Positions 1 through 9,000 of a stretch of DNA of 33,933 bases are shown here, one piece after another. Each line of letters opens with the position of its first letter. Within the stretch, counting starts at the first letter, position 1. The translations under genes and the position numbers were made by a program. Under the pieces are notes generated by a model that saw only the letters and a list, made by a program, of their open reading frames with translations, had not been told where the DNA came from and did no database searches. This DNA is from Williamwhitmania sp. (lineage in GTDB: Bacteria > Bacteroidota > Bacteroidia > Bacteroidales > Williamwhitmaniaceae): positions 1 to 33,933 of the forward strand of contig DATKVT010000031.1 of NCBI GenBank assembly GCA_035529935.1, written 5' to 3'.

Positions 1-307
1 TGGCAAGGCTGCCATACCTGTTTTCGTAGGCAAACTGAGCCGCTGCGAGCACATCGCTGTCGCTGAGGTTGTAGCGCTCAACCTTGGCGTTGCTTTTTCT
101 GATGCCGCAGTAGAGGCAATCCTTGGCGCAAGCGTTGGAGAGTTCAATGAGGCCACGGTAGTAAACCTTGTTGCCTACGGTGGCGGCCTTAACCGCAGAT
201 GCCTTTTCGAAGAGTATGTTTTTTTCCTCTCCCTGCGCGGATAGGAGGTAGATGATATCCTCTTTGGTAAACTTTTTTTTGTCAAGAATATGGTGAATAG
301 TAGCCAT
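1..307 (-). CDS. hydE: [FeFe] hydrogenase maturase HydE, radical SAM (5' part, runs off window)
   Basis: Reading the minus strand from the ATG at 307 gives 102 uninterrupted codons to the window edge, so only the N-terminal part is present. The radical SAM cysteine motif CAKDCLYC (C60, C64, C67) binds the [4Fe-4S] cluster that cleaves S-adenosylmethionine. It is preceded by YYRGLIELSN, which resembles the RGLIEFSN segment typical of HydE. HydE helps build the diiron dithiolate subcluster of the [FeFe] hydrogenase H-cluster, together with HydF and HydG. A TAnnTTTG box lies just upstream of the start. The related BioB and PylB share the fold but differ around the cysteines, so HydE is the best reading from the N-terminus alone. 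hydF, hydG and the hydrogenase are not in the window. Confidence 0.85.
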   Translation of the reverse strand, partial: MATIHHILDKKKFTKEDIIYLLSAQGEEKNILFEKASAVKAATVGNKVYYRGLIELSNACAKDCLYCGIRKSNAKVERYNLSDSDVLAAAQFAYENRYGSLA

Positions 308-329
308 AGCGTGCAGTGCTTTTGTGGCG

Positions 330-337
330 CAAAGTTA
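330..337 (-). promoter_or_regulatory. Bacteroidota -7 promoter box for hydE
   Basis: The minus strand reads TAACTTTG, an exact match to the TAnnTTTG box used by the Bacteroidota primary sigma factor. It ends 22 bases before the hydE ATG, giving a short leader. No TTG is seen at the -33 position, so the call rests on the -7 box and its placement. Confidence 0.6.
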
Positions 338-477
338 GCAATCCATTTTTAACCATTGTGTTGCATTGGTTACAGTTTTGTGGGTTGTTGGCATAAGTTT
401 AAGGCGGCCTTTGATATATACAATGCAATTATTTTTACTTTTACTATGCTTTCAAAGTGGCGTATAAATCTAGTGCT

Positions 478-843
478 ATGTACTATAAACTTTTTGTAAG
501 TGCTTGGAAATTGGTTGTTAAGGGAAATCAGTCCGTTAGCCCTCAAGTTGGGACATATTTTCTAATTAGCACTTTAGAATTAGCCAATATTGGAACTTTT
601 ATTTTACTGATGAAGTATTTTGTCAATTTCAAACTGTCTGTAAACAAGCTGCAATTTGTTATTTTGCTTATTGTACCAGTATTTTTAGTGAACTATTTGG
701 TTATTCTGCACAAGCGAAGGTATCGCAAAATAATGGCAGCCAATAAGGATACAGGCCTATGGCTTTTCGTCAGCTATTTCATTTTCACGCTGCTATTCTG
801 GATTGTGGTGGGGTATCTGAATGTTTTAAAGTATGGGAAATAA
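478..843 (+). CDS. Small four-helix membrane protein, paralogue 1 of 3
   Basis: A 121-residue hydrophobic protein of unknown function. Four membrane-spanning stretches can be seen, at roughly residues 22-42, 56-76, 90-105 and 107-120. A basic loop (HKRRYRKIM) follows the VNYLVIL stretch between helices 2 and 3. The layout, and a segment resembling NYF then a basic YKxIIKK-like loop, are shared with the next two genes, so the three are diverged tandem paralogues. The frame is open from a GTG at 457, but the ATG at 478 is preferred because MYYKLF aligns with MYFWMV in the third paralogue. Codon use is AT-rich compared with the metabolic genes downstream. No catalytic motif is seen and I do not recognise the family. 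Confidence 0.7.
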   Translation: MYYKLFVSAWKLVVKGNQSVSPQVGTYFLISTLELANIGTFILLMKYFVNFKLSVNKLQFVILLIVPVFLVNYLVILHKRRYRKIMAANKDTGLWLFVSYFIFTLLFWIVVGYLNVLKYGK

Positions 844-926
844 TTCAAGTTGGGGTATCGATCGTTTCTCCCGTAATGTCGGAGCAATTTGTGGCACAAA
901 TAAATAGTTCTAAAAAATAGGTTATA

Positions 927-1331
927 ATGAACAATCCTTATTACCTAATTTGGGCAGATGCAATTCTTAGTATTCAGAAACATCATCCAAATATAAAATG
1001 GAAAACACCCATATTTATTCTTATAACATGGGTTCATGCCTTGAATTTTTGGATAATAATACTTTGGTTAAAGTACTTTGATATCTTTACTATTCCGCTT
1101 ATAACTGTTGACTTATTTCCTGGCAAATTGCTAAATAGTTTTTTTGCATTTACAATAGAGTTTGCGCTTCCCTTCGGCATACTGAACTACTTTTTAGTTT
1201 TTTATAGGGATAGGTATAAGCGAATAATTAAAAAATACCCCAATCCGCCAGTAAGGTATAGCTACAAATATGGAACAACGATGATATTTGGAGCTTTTAT
1301 CTCAGCGGTGCTATATGGTATTTTAAGGTAA
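927..1331 (+). CDS. Small four-helix membrane protein, paralogue 2 of 3
   Basis: A 134-residue very hydrophobic protein with about four predicted membrane helices. ILNYFLVFYRDRYKRIIKKY after helix 3 matches the basic-loop signature of its two neighbours. The N-terminus is rich in Tyr and Trp and a charged stretch precedes the first helix. It starts 83 bases after the previous gene, with no clear promoter or terminator between them, so shared transcription is possible. Sequence similarity among the three is weak outside the loop, which points to an old duplication or fast divergence. Function is unknown. Confidence 0.7.
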   Translation: MNNPYYLIWADAILSIQKHHPNIKWKTPIFILITWVHALNFWIIILWLKYFDIFTIPLITVDLFPGKLLNSFFAFTIEFALPFGILNYFLVFYRDRYKRIIKKYPNPPVRYSYKYGTTMIFGAFISAVLYGILR

Positions 1332-1438
1332 AAATGAATATAACCTGCTGGCCTGGAAAAACTACTAAACTCATGGGCCTCTGTTGCTACTAGAGTTGAC
1401 AAACCGATTATTTTTCCGAACAATTAATACCTAGAACA

Positions 1439-1819
1439 ATGTTTAATGAGATGTATTTTTGGATGGTTACCTACTTAAGTAAGATAAAAACAAACAAAAC
1501 ACCCGCATTTAATGCGTACTTGATAATAAGTGTATTACAGTATATCAATATTGGTACATTATATGTGATTAGTAATTACTACCTACAAATTGTAATGGAT
1601 AGGAATACCGCAATAATTTCAGGTTTAATTTTTGCGGCTGCATTCGCTATTCTCAACTACTTTATCCTGTATGCAAAACGTGAGTCTATTATCAAAAAAT
1701 ATAGTGAGGCACCCATCAAAAGAAAGACAAGGGGGCAGATACTGTTTTGGCTTTATGTAATTCTGTCATTTGTTGCCTTTTCCATATCAGTTGCAAACTT
1801 GGTTACTCCTAGGTACTAG
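1439..1819 (+). CDS. Small four-helix membrane protein, paralogue 3 of 3
   Basis: A 126-residue membrane protein. YLIISVLQYINIGTLYV aligns with YFLISTLELANIGTFIL of paralogue 1, and ILNYFILYAKRESIIKKY aligns with the basic loop of paralogue 2, so it links all three. Four hydrophobic stretches are visible. It ends in a short tail (TPRY). The gene is AT-rich and followed by about 500 bp of non-coding DNA. Tandem small membrane proteins can be toxins, immunity proteins or sensors, but nothing in the sequence chooses between these. Confidence 0.7.
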   Translation: MFNEMYFWMVTYLSKIKTNKTPAFNAYLIISVLQYINIGTLYVISNYYLQIVMDRNTAIISGLIFAAAFAILNYFILYAKRESIIKKYSEAPIKRKTRGQILFWLYVILSFVAFSISVANLVTPRY

Positions 1820-1820
1820 C

Positions 1821-1964
1821 AAGCGGTCAAATTTGCTTGCTGTTATAGAAAATGAAAGAGAGCTCGACCCTCTGCCGACACCCACTATCCCGGAAATAGA
1901 ATGAAACGCTTTGGCAGAAGTGCATGAGAAGATGGAAAGGAGCGAGGTTCAACAACCGCCCTAG
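1821..1964 (+). pseudogene. Possible decayed coding remnant with one in-frame stop
   Basis: Just after the third membrane protein, the frame starting at 1821 stays open for 47 codons apart from a TGA at 1902-1904, ending at TAG 1962-1964. The two halves read like protein (ENERELDPLPTPTIPEIE, then a Glu-rich piece ending SEVQQPP). No start codon or homology is evident. It may be a gene remnant or a chance open stretch. Confidence 0.2.
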
Positions 1965-1976
1965 TGAATATATTTT

Positions 1977-2170
1977 CAAATTTGTCTCATTGTCAAAACC
2001 TGTCCGGCTATTGTCAGGTTTCTAAATTGCTCGGCCGTGCCTTCGGCACTGGAACCGCGATAAACATTAATTATCTACCAAACTGTCGTCCCTCGCGGGA
2101 CTAGCCTTTGCATTTTCATTGGCAAATTGTCTCATTGCTCCACTGCCAGTTTTGATTTGTTCTAAATTCT
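1977..2170 (+). repeat. Degenerate intergenic direct repeat with two small hairpins
   Basis: This is the core of the 512-base gene-free stretch 1820-2331. The segment CAAATTTGTCTCATTG at 1977-1992 recurs as CAAATTGTCTCATTG at 2123-2137. Each copy is followed by a TTCTAAATT element, near 2020 and near 2159. Between them are two hairpins: GTGCC-TTC-GGCAC at 2037-2049 and GTCCC-TCGC-GGGAC at 2088-2101. Neither hairpin has a T-run, so they are not standard terminators. No gene is supported here. Confidence 0.4.
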
Positions 2171-2265
2171 CAACTTTGCCTTAGAGTTATGAGCTTATTT
2201 GTGCAAATAGGTAACATATTTGACCATCTATTGACGAATTGCAGATATTCTATAACATAAAGCGC

Positions 2266-2295
2266 TTGTCCAACCGTGGTAATCACCTATATTTG
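2266..2295 (+). promoter_or_regulatory. Bacteroidota promoter for the acyl-CoA ligase operon
   Basis: TTG at 2266-2268 is followed after 19 bases by TATATTTG at 2288-2295. This matches the TTG-N19-TAnnTTTG consensus of Bacteroidota housekeeping promoters. The ATG of the ligase is at 2332, giving a leader of about 30 bases. Confidence 0.75.
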
Positions 2296-2331
2296 CAGCA
2301 CATCTCTCAAATAAAACACGGGTAAATAGCT

Positions 2332-4389
2332 ATGGTAAATCAACAGTTGCTCAACCCCAGAAGCATTGTGGTTGTTGGCGGTTCGGACGATATTCAGAAG
2401 CCTGGTGGAAAGGTTCTCAAAAACCTTATCGATAATGGCTTCAAAGGCAAGCTCTACGTGGTAAATCCTAAGCTGGATGAAGTTCAAGGTGTAAAAACTT
2501 TTAGGGATGTTGCCGATCTACCGGAGGTTGACCTTGCCATAATGGCCATTGCAGCCAAGTTTTGCCCTGGCACAGTGGAGGTTCTAACCAAGCAGAAGAG
2601 CACAAAGGCTTTCATTATACTTTCGGCCGGATTCCACGAGGAGAGCGAGGAGGGAGCGAAGCTGGAGCAGCAAATTGTTGATAGCATTAATGCCGTAAAT
2701 GGTTGTTTAATTGGCCCCAACTGTATTGGGGTGATGAACTCCAACTATGCCGGTGTATTTACCTCACCCATTCCTCGATTTGATACGCACGGTATCGATT
2801 TTATTAGCGGTTCAGGGGCTACGGCCGTATTTATTATGGAGGCTGGAATTCCTAAAGGGCTAACCTTTTCCAGCGTATATTCGGTGGGCAACAGCGCTCA
2901 AATGGGGGTAGAGGAGATGCTGAAATACCTCGACGAAAGCTTCGATGCCAAGAGCAGTTCCCGCGTAAAGCTGCTTTACGTAGAGAGCATCAATAAGCCG
3001 GAGATGCTGCTGAAGCATGCCGCTTCGCTAATTAGAAAAGGGTGCAAAATTGCTGCAATTAAATCGGGTAGCTCCGCCGCCGGAAGCCGTGCGGCATCGT
3101 CGCATACCGGCGCCATGGCCAGCCCCGATGTGGCTGTGGAGGCGCTATTTCGCAAGGCGGGAATTGTGCGCTGTGGTGGCAGGGAGGAGTTGGCAACGGT
3201 GGCCGCAATTTTTATGCACCCAGGGCTACAGGGAAAGAATATTGCCATTATTACCCATGCTGGTGGGCCAGCAGTAATGCTCACCGATTCGCTATCGAAC
3301 AATGGCCTTGACGTTCCCCACATTGAAGGCAAAAAGGCCGATGAGCTGCTTGGTAAGTTGTTCGCAGGATCGTCGGTGGCAAACCCCATCGACTTTTTGG
3401 CAACGGGAACGGCGGAGCAGCTCGGAAATATTATTGATGCCTGCGAGCACGACTTCGATAACGTGGATGCCATGGCTGTCATATTTGGTAGTCCAGGCCT
3501 ATTCCCTGTATACGACGTTTACGACCTTTTGCACGAGAAGATGAAGGAGTGCAAAAAACCAATATATCCCATTCTTCCTTCAGTTATAAATGTTAAGGAT
3601 GAAATAGCTCACTTCCTTGCTAAGGGGCGTATCAACTTCCCCGACGAGGTGCTATTTGGCAATGCTTTGGCCAAGGTTTACAATACCCCAAAACCACAAC
3701 CGGAAGCGCCTGCTATGCCAAAGGTTGATGAGAAGGCAATTCGATCTATTGTTGATAGTTCGGTAAGTGGATACTTTGCCCCTGAAAAGGTGCAGGAGCT
3801 GCTCGATGCGGCTGGAATTACCCGTGCGGGCGAAGCGGTGGTAACAACCAGTGAGGCTGCAGTGGCCGATGCCAATCGGCTTGGCTTTCCAATTGTAATG
3901 AAGGTGGTTGGACCAGTTCACAAGAGCGATGTTGGAGGAGTGGTGCTCAACGTAAAGGATGCCGAAACGGTGGTGCGTGAATTTAATCGAATGATAACAA
4001 TCAAGGACACCAAGGCCATCCTTCTTCAGCCCATGCTATCGGGTGTTGAACTCTTTGTTGGTGCTAAGCGGGAGGATAAATTTGGTCATCTGGTGCTATG
4101 CGGTTTGGGCGGTATTTTTATTGAGGTGCTGAAGGATGTTAGCGCCGGACTTGCTCCCATTGCCGTGGACGAGGCGTCGTCAATGATAAAAAGTTTGAGA
4201 GGATACAAAATTCTAAAGGGTGTAAGGGGACAGGAGCCGGTAAATGAGCAGCATTTTGCCGAGATCATCTCCCGTGTTTCGGCGCTGGTAAGGGTGGCCC
4301 CGGAGATTTTCGAGATGGACCTAAATCCACTGCTCGGTCGCAAGAGTGGCGTTGTTGCCGTGGATGCCCGCATTCGAATTGAAAAGTAG
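2332..4389 (+). CDS. Acetate/acyl--CoA ligase (ADP-forming), fused alpha-beta subunits
   Basis: A 685-residue NDP-forming acyl-CoA synthetase (family of EC 6.2.1.13). It interconverts acyl-CoA, ADP and phosphate with the free acid, CoA and ATP. Domains in order: CoA-binding Rossmann domain (about 5-135, with VVVGGSDD and GPNCIGVMN), succinyl-CoA-ligase-like domains (about 150-450), and a C-terminal ATP-grasp domain (about 470-685, with VHKSDVGGV and GLGGIFIEVLKD). His258 in SHTGAMAS is the expected phosphohistidine. The alpha-beta order in one chain is common in bacteria and no acetyltransferase domain is attached. In fermentative anaerobes the enzyme usually runs towards ATP. It could use acyl-CoA made by the 2-oxoacid oxidoreductase at 23721-26430, although the two loci are 20 kb apart. 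It is the first gene after a good promoter and is followed after 8 bases by a small ORF. Substrate (acetyl, branched-chain or aryl) cannot be read from sequence. Confidence 0.93.
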   Translation: MVNQQLLNPRSIVVVGGSDDIQKPGGKVLKNLIDNGFKGKLYVVNPKLDEVQGVKTFRDVADLPEVDLAIMAIAAKFCPGTVEVLTKQKSTKAFIILSAGFHEESEEGAKLEQQIVDSINAVNGCLIGPNCIGVMNSNYAGVFTSPIPRFDTHGIDFISGSGATAVFIMEAGIPKGLTFSSVYSVGNSAQMGVEEMLKYLDESFDAKSSSRVKLLYVESINKPEMLLKHAASLIRKGCKIAAIKSGSSAAGSRAASSHTGAMASPDVAVEALFRKAGIVRCGGREELATVAAIFMHPGLQGKNIAIITHAGGPAVMLTDSLSNNGLDVPHIEGKKADELLGKLFAGSSVANPIDFLATGTAEQLGNIIDACEHDFDNVDAMAVIFGSPGLFPVYDVYDLLHEKMKECKKPIYPILPSVINVKDEIAHFLAKGRINFPDEVLFGNALAKVYNTPKPQPEAPAMPKVDEKAIRSIVDSSVSGYFAPEKVQELLDAAGITRAGEAVVTTSEAAVADANRLGFPIVMKVVGPVHKSDVGGVVLNVKDAETVVREFNRMITIKDTKAILLQPMLSGVELFVGAKREDKFGHLVLCGLGGIFIEVLKDVSAGLAPIAVDEASSMIKSLRGYKILKGVRGQEPVNEQHFAEIISRVSALVRVAPEIFEMDLNPLLGRKSGVVAVDARIRIEK

Positions 4390-4397
4390 AGGATACC

Positions 4398-4544
4398 ATG
4401 AAGTTGCTGGAGAAGTATAAGGCTCTTTCGAGAACCGAAAAGGCTTACGTTTGGCTAGTTCTTTTGCTGTTTGTGCTCATATTGTTGAGGTGGAGCACCA
4501 TTAGTCACGACGTAGCTGCTTCAATAAAAAGCTATTTTAACTAG
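4398..4544 (+). CDS. Small single-helix membrane protein (48 aa)
   Basis: An ORF of 48 codons plus stop begins 8 bases after the ligase stop. It encodes a charged N-terminus (MKLLEKYKALSRTEKAY), one hydrophobic helix of about 15 residues rich in Leu and Val, and a short polar tail ending SYFN. Close spacing on both sides places it in the ligase operon. Its arrangement (basic N-terminus, single helix) suggests an inner-membrane protein with the N-terminus in the cytoplasm. No known family is recognised, and it is short enough for automatic callers to miss. Confidence 0.6.
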   Translation: MKLLEKYKALSRTEKAYVWLVLLLFVLILLRWSTISHDVAASIKSYFN

Positions 4545-4566
4545 TCAACGCTTAGATTTCATTGCT

Positions 4567-5259
4567 ATGAAGAAACAAGATATTTATGTGGTTTTGGTAG
4601 CCATATTGCTGCTTTTGCCTTTTTTTATTTCCGACTCCGTTTATGGTTTTTATGAAACCTTCAACAGGGAGCACGGCATGGTAATGAGCTTCATCAAGTT
4701 TGCAGTGTTGGCAACCTTTGGCGAAGCGGTTGGGTTGCGCATTCGCACTGGTCGTTATAACCATGCTGGGTTTGGTCTTTTACCTAGGGCAGTTGTGTGG
4801 GGGGGTATTGGCCTCACCATTAAGTTGGCCTTTGTGATTTTTGCAGTCGGAACGCCTGCATTCTTAGCCTTTATGGGATTTACCGATGCTCCTTCAATGA
4901 TGAAAGGTGCCCTATCCATATCGAAGGTTGAGGTAGCATTTGCCATCTCTGCCGCCATGAACATTATCTACGCTCCGGTAATGATGACCTTCCATAAAAT
5001 AACCGATTCCCACATCTCAGCCAATGGAGGCAGACTTACAAGCCTACTTAAGCCCATCCAAATGGGAAGCATTATGCAAGATATCAATTGGAAGGTGCAG
5101 TGGAATTTTGTTTTTAAGAAGACAATCCCATTCTTTTGGATACCCGCACACACCATAACTTTTTTACTACCAGCAGAAATGCAGGTGCTATTTGCTGCGC
5201 TGTTGAGCGTCGCACTGGGTATTCTGCTTTCCATTGCCAGCTTGAAAAGTGGAAAATAG
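4567..5259 (+). CDS. Polytopic membrane protein of unknown function (possibly Mpv17/PMP22-like)
   Basis: A 230-residue protein with an N-terminal hydrophobic segment (about 6-22) and further hydrophobic stretches near 40-55, 78-110, 125-140, 190-205 and 208-225. The central region has GEAVGLRIRTGRYNHAGFG and the C-terminal part has NWKVQWNFVFKKTIPFFW then IPAHTITFLLP. The W-x-x-QWNF-then-P pattern near the C-terminus faintly recalls the Mpv17/PMP22 signature. I regard this as a hint only. It lies 22 bases after the small ORF, in the ligase operon, and the flavodoxin promoter overlaps its last codons. Transport or membrane-homeostasis roles are possible; function is unknown. Confidence 0.75.
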   Translation: MKKQDIYVVLVAILLLLPFFISDSVYGFYETFNREHGMVMSFIKFAVLATFGEAVGLRIRTGRYNHAGFGLLPRAVVWGGIGLTIKLAFVIFAVGTPAFLAFMGFTDAPSMMKGALSISKVEVAFAISAAMNIIYAPVMMTFHKITDSHISANGGRLTSLLKPIQMGSIMQDINWKVQWNFVFKKTIPFFWIPAHTITFLLPAEMQVLFAALLSVALGILLSIASLKSGK

Positions 5260-5270
5260 TTGTATCTTTG
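5242..5270 (+). promoter_or_regulatory. Bacteroidota promoter for flavodoxin, inside the upstream gene's 3' end
   Basis: TTG at 5242-5244 and TATCTTTG at 5263-5270 are 18 bases apart and fit the TTG-N19-TAnnTTTG consensus. The box ends 17 bases before the ATG at 5288, so flavodoxin can be transcribed separately from the ligase operon. It also argues against the longer frame that opens upstream at 5249. Confidence 0.75.
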
Positions 5271-5287
5271 TAACAAAGAGTTTTACC

Positions 5288-5809
5288 ATGGAAAAAATAG
5301 GAATTTTCTTCGGCCCCGTTGGTGGTAGCACCGAGAGGGTGGCACACAAAATTGCCAAAGAGTTTGGCGGAGATAATGTTGAATTTATTCCTGTGCATGA
5401 TGCAAAAGCAGGTGATGTTGATCGGTTTAAAAATGTGATTTTTGGCTGCTCAACCATTGGTAAGGAAACATGGCAGGCACCCTCTGTAAAGAAGGATTGG
5501 GACCTGTTCCGCAGTGAGCTTGAAAAGATAAATGTTGAGGGGAAAGTATTTGCCATTTTTGGCCTTGGCGACCACCTGACCTACCCATTTCATTTTGTGA
5601 ATTCCATGGGGGAAATAGGAAAGACATTACTATCGAAGGGTGCAAAGGTTGTTGGCCGCTGCTCGGTAAAGGAGTACGATTTTAAGGAATCTGAAGCAGT
5701 TATTGATGGTGAGTTTATTGGCCTTCCCATTGATGAGGATTTTGAGGAGGAACTTACTGAACCTCGGATCAAAAACTGGGTTGTTCGCCTAAAAAATAAG
5801 TTTGTTTAG
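5288..5809 (+). CDS. Flavodoxin
   Basis: A 173-residue FMN-binding electron carrier. The N-terminal strand and phosphate loop read IGIFFGPVGGSTERVAHKIA, the flavodoxin FMN-phosphate site with G in place of the more common T. The region GCSTIGKETWQAPSVKKDW holds the first flavin-stacking loop (Trp), and FGLGDHLTYPFHFVNSMG the second (Tyr, and GLGD typical of long-chain flavodoxins). The length fits long-chain flavodoxins. It would shuttle low-potential electrons, replacing or supplementing ferredoxin, for example from the 2-oxoacid oxidoreductase or to hydrogenase. It has its own promoter and is followed by a strong terminator, so it forms a one-gene unit. The ATG at 5288 is chosen because it sits directly downstream of the promoter. 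Confidence 0.92.
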   Translation: MEKIGIFFGPVGGSTERVAHKIAKEFGGDNVEFIPVHDAKAGDVDRFKNVIFGCSTIGKETWQAPSVKKDWDLFRSELEKINVEGKVFAIFGLGDHLTYPFHFVNSMGEIGKTLLSKGAKVVGRCSVKEYDFKESEAVIDGEFIGLPIDEDFEEELTEPRIKNWVVRLKNKFV

Positions 5810-5832
5810 CGTTTATAGTAGATATGTCATAG

Positions 5833-5868
5833 AGAGAGGGCTGACCGTTTGGTTGGCCCTCTTTTATT
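5833..5868 (+). terminator. Rho-independent terminator after flavodoxin
   Basis: AGAGGGCTGACC at 5835-5846 pairs over 12 positions (two G-U) with GGTTGGCCCTCT at 5851-5862, across a 4-base loop. A T-rich run follows (TTTATTTG). Confidence 0.9.
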
Positions 5869-6013
5869 TGAAAAAGGAAGGAGAGTTACATTCTCCCATA
5901 AACGACATTTGTATAAGATTGCTCTTTACTTCTCCAATGAATTCTCATTTTTGGTCCATTTAATAAAAACATCCATTCCTTTTTTTTATATTTAGCCTGT
6001 ATATCATACCGCT

Positions 6014-9000
6014 ATGAACAAAAAAATTTCCATTACGGTATTGCTTCTTTTGGCATCACTTGTTTCGTGGGGGCAAATCTCTCCTCTCGGAATTCCATTC
6101 CATAGGCAATATACTCCTGAGGAATACAAGGGATCGGAAACAAATTGGTCAGTTGCCTCTGACGATTTGGGCATGATGTATTTTGGAAACGAGGGAATGA
6201 TTCTTGAATATGATGGGCACGAGTGGCGCGATATTCCAGTTAAGGATGACAATATTCAATCCCTTTGCAATGGTTCCGGTAACATCTACTTTGGTGGATC
6301 TCGATCGTTTGGGGTAATCAAAACCGATGCGCTAGGCAATCACTATGCATTCTACCTCTCCGAAAGGCTTGGTAGTAATGTGGAGGTAAACAACATTTGG
6401 AAAACCTACTGTATCGATAAAAAAATATTCTTTTGCTCTTTAAAGCGGATCTTCATTTACGATCCCAAGGAAGATGTAATTCAGATGGTGGAGTTACCCA
6501 AGAATAGCTTTTTAGCCTTTGTGGTAAACAACCAGCTTGTAATTGGCAATTGGGAGCAAGGCCTTTTAAAGCTCACCGGCAATAAGGTTGAGCTGGCTGA
6601 AGGTGGAGGCTATTTCAAGAAGAAGGATATTTTTAGTGTTTTGCCGTACGATGCCAATCGCTGGCTCATTGCCACCAACCTTGATGGCCTCTACCTCTAT
6701 TATCCCAATGGTGGGAAAGCCGAGGTGTTTGAACCAACGCAAGAAGCTAAGCAGACAAACAAATTTCTGAAGGATAACAACTTTTATACCGGTGCTATTG
6801 TCAACGATTCTACCTATGCTTTAGGAACGTTTGGTGGCACTGTAATAATGAACAAGCAAGGCCGGATTGTTGCGCTGATCAATAAAAAGTATGGCCTTTC
6901 GAGTGAGGAAACCACAGGTTTAATGGTTCGTCCATCATCGCCACAATCCATGCAGCTTTGGCTCACCCTCGTGCTAGGAATTGCAAATGTAGACTATCCT
7001 TCAGTAACGGCTCACTTTGCTGATGAGTCGGGACTTTTTGGTAACGTGCAAACCCTTAAGCGCTACAATGGGATACTCTATGTTGGAACTATCCGAGGGT
7101 TATATACTCTGCGATTTAATGCTTTTGGATTACCTGAATTTGTTCAGATTAAGGAGGTAGAGGGGCAGGTTAATAACTTGTTAGTTGTTAAGGAGAAGAA
7201 CAAAGATGTATTGCTAGTTGGTTCAAACCTTTACCTATACAAAATAGCCAATGGCAAGATAGACCGATTCAACTCCGTTGATGCGCTCACCTACAAGTTT
7301 GTTAAGCCAAAGTTCTCCAATAAAGTAGTGTATGTGGTGAGCGAGCGTAGCCTTAAGCGACTAGTCCTTGTTAATGGAGAGTGGCATCTTGATAACAATT
7401 GGCATAGTATTAACGAGTATTGCGAGGATATTCAGGATTTACCCAATGGGAAGTTGCTTTGCAAAACCAAGCATGGACTTTTTATTGTCGATTCTAGCGG
7501 TGTTTATTCTCCAATTATTGATAGAGAGGGGCTTAAGGCTCGGATTGTGGAGTTGTCCAATCAGGTGTATGTGATTAATGACACCTCTGCCCAAATCCTT
7601 ACTAAGGATAAATTGCTTCCTACACGAAGCTTGGATTCGGCATTCCAAATGCCTTCGCAAAAAATACAGGAAGTTTTCCAACTTAAGAAGGACTTGCTCC
7701 TCTTAGTCCTGAAGGAGCAATACGATGTTAGCTATGCCCTAGCAAGGAGAACCTCTACAGGCTGGGGTTTAGACATGCATGTTACTGGACGAGTTCCCTC
7801 GATGTCTAATCCAGAGGTTATTCTTGATAACGATTCCACCACCATTTGGATAGGAGGATCAAAAGGGCTATTCTCTATTGATCTCAGAAGTGTGGGAAAT
7901 ATGCCCAAGAGCAAAATGTCCACCCTGATTCGATCAATATCGCTGAATGAAGATTCGTTGCTTTTTAATGGCAGCTACGCCCCTGCAATTAATACGGTTT
8001 TGGATATTAATACCAATGGGCACTTTGTAATAAATAAATCAATATCGTTTAAATACAACTATTTGAGTTTTGTTGTAGCTCTGCCTTTTTACGAAGATCA
8101 ACAAAAAACTCAGTATAGCTATAAATTGGACGGCTTTGATAGGGGTTGGTCGCGTTGGACGAATGATAACAAAAAGAGCTATCCCAACCTTTCTGAGGGT
8201 ACCTACAAGTTCTGGGTAAAGGCTCGAAATGTTTATGGGGAGGAATCGATACCAGCATGTGTTGAATTTGAAATTCTCCCACCGTGGTACAGAACTATTA
8301 TCGCCTTCGTCCTTTACTTTATTTTTGCAATTCTCTTTGTTTATGCAGTGGTGCGGTTTTACACTCGCAAGCTGGAAGAAGATAAAAAACGGTTGGAGCA
8401 AACGGTAAAGGAGCGTACGGCAGAGGTGGTTAGGCAAAAGGATGAGATTTTGGATAAGAATCTTGAAATTGAAAAAAAGAACAAGGATATTACCGACTCC
8501 ATTCGGTATGCTAAGCGAATCCAAACTGCGGTTTTACCAAACAAGCAGTCGTCCTCCAATCTGGAGTATTTCATCTACTTTAAACCTCGCGATATTGTTA
8601 GCGGGGACTTTTACTGGGTTTACCATTTCGATGCTCAGAACGTGGTGATTGCTGCTGCGGTGGATTGTACCGGTCATGGTGTTCCGGGAGCATTCATGAG
8701 CATGTTGGGAGTTGCCTTTCTAAATGAGATTGCTTCGGACCCTAGTATCAAGCATACTGACGAGATTCTTAACGTTTTGAGAGATTTTGTTATTCGGTCG
8801 CTTAACCAAACAGGTAAGGAGGGTGAATCGAAGGATGGCATGGACATTGCTATTGCTCGAATAGATCTGAAAACCGGAATGTTAGAGTTTTCAGGGGCAA
8901 ACAATCCGCTTTTTTTAATTCGTAGTGGTGAGCTCATTGAGTATCCGCCCGATAAAATGCCCATTGGTATTCACATTAAGGATGAAGAACCATTCACGCG

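Noticed and set aside
457-477. GTG start 21 bases upstream for the first membrane protein
   Set aside because: The ATG at 478 aligns with paralogue 3 and is the more usual start.
2037-2101. Two GC hairpins as terminators
   Set aside because: Neither is followed by a T-run in either direction.
5249-5287. Longer flavodoxin start
   Set aside because: It overlaps the upstream gene and the flavodoxin promoter; the ATG at 5288 begins directly before the family's first strand.
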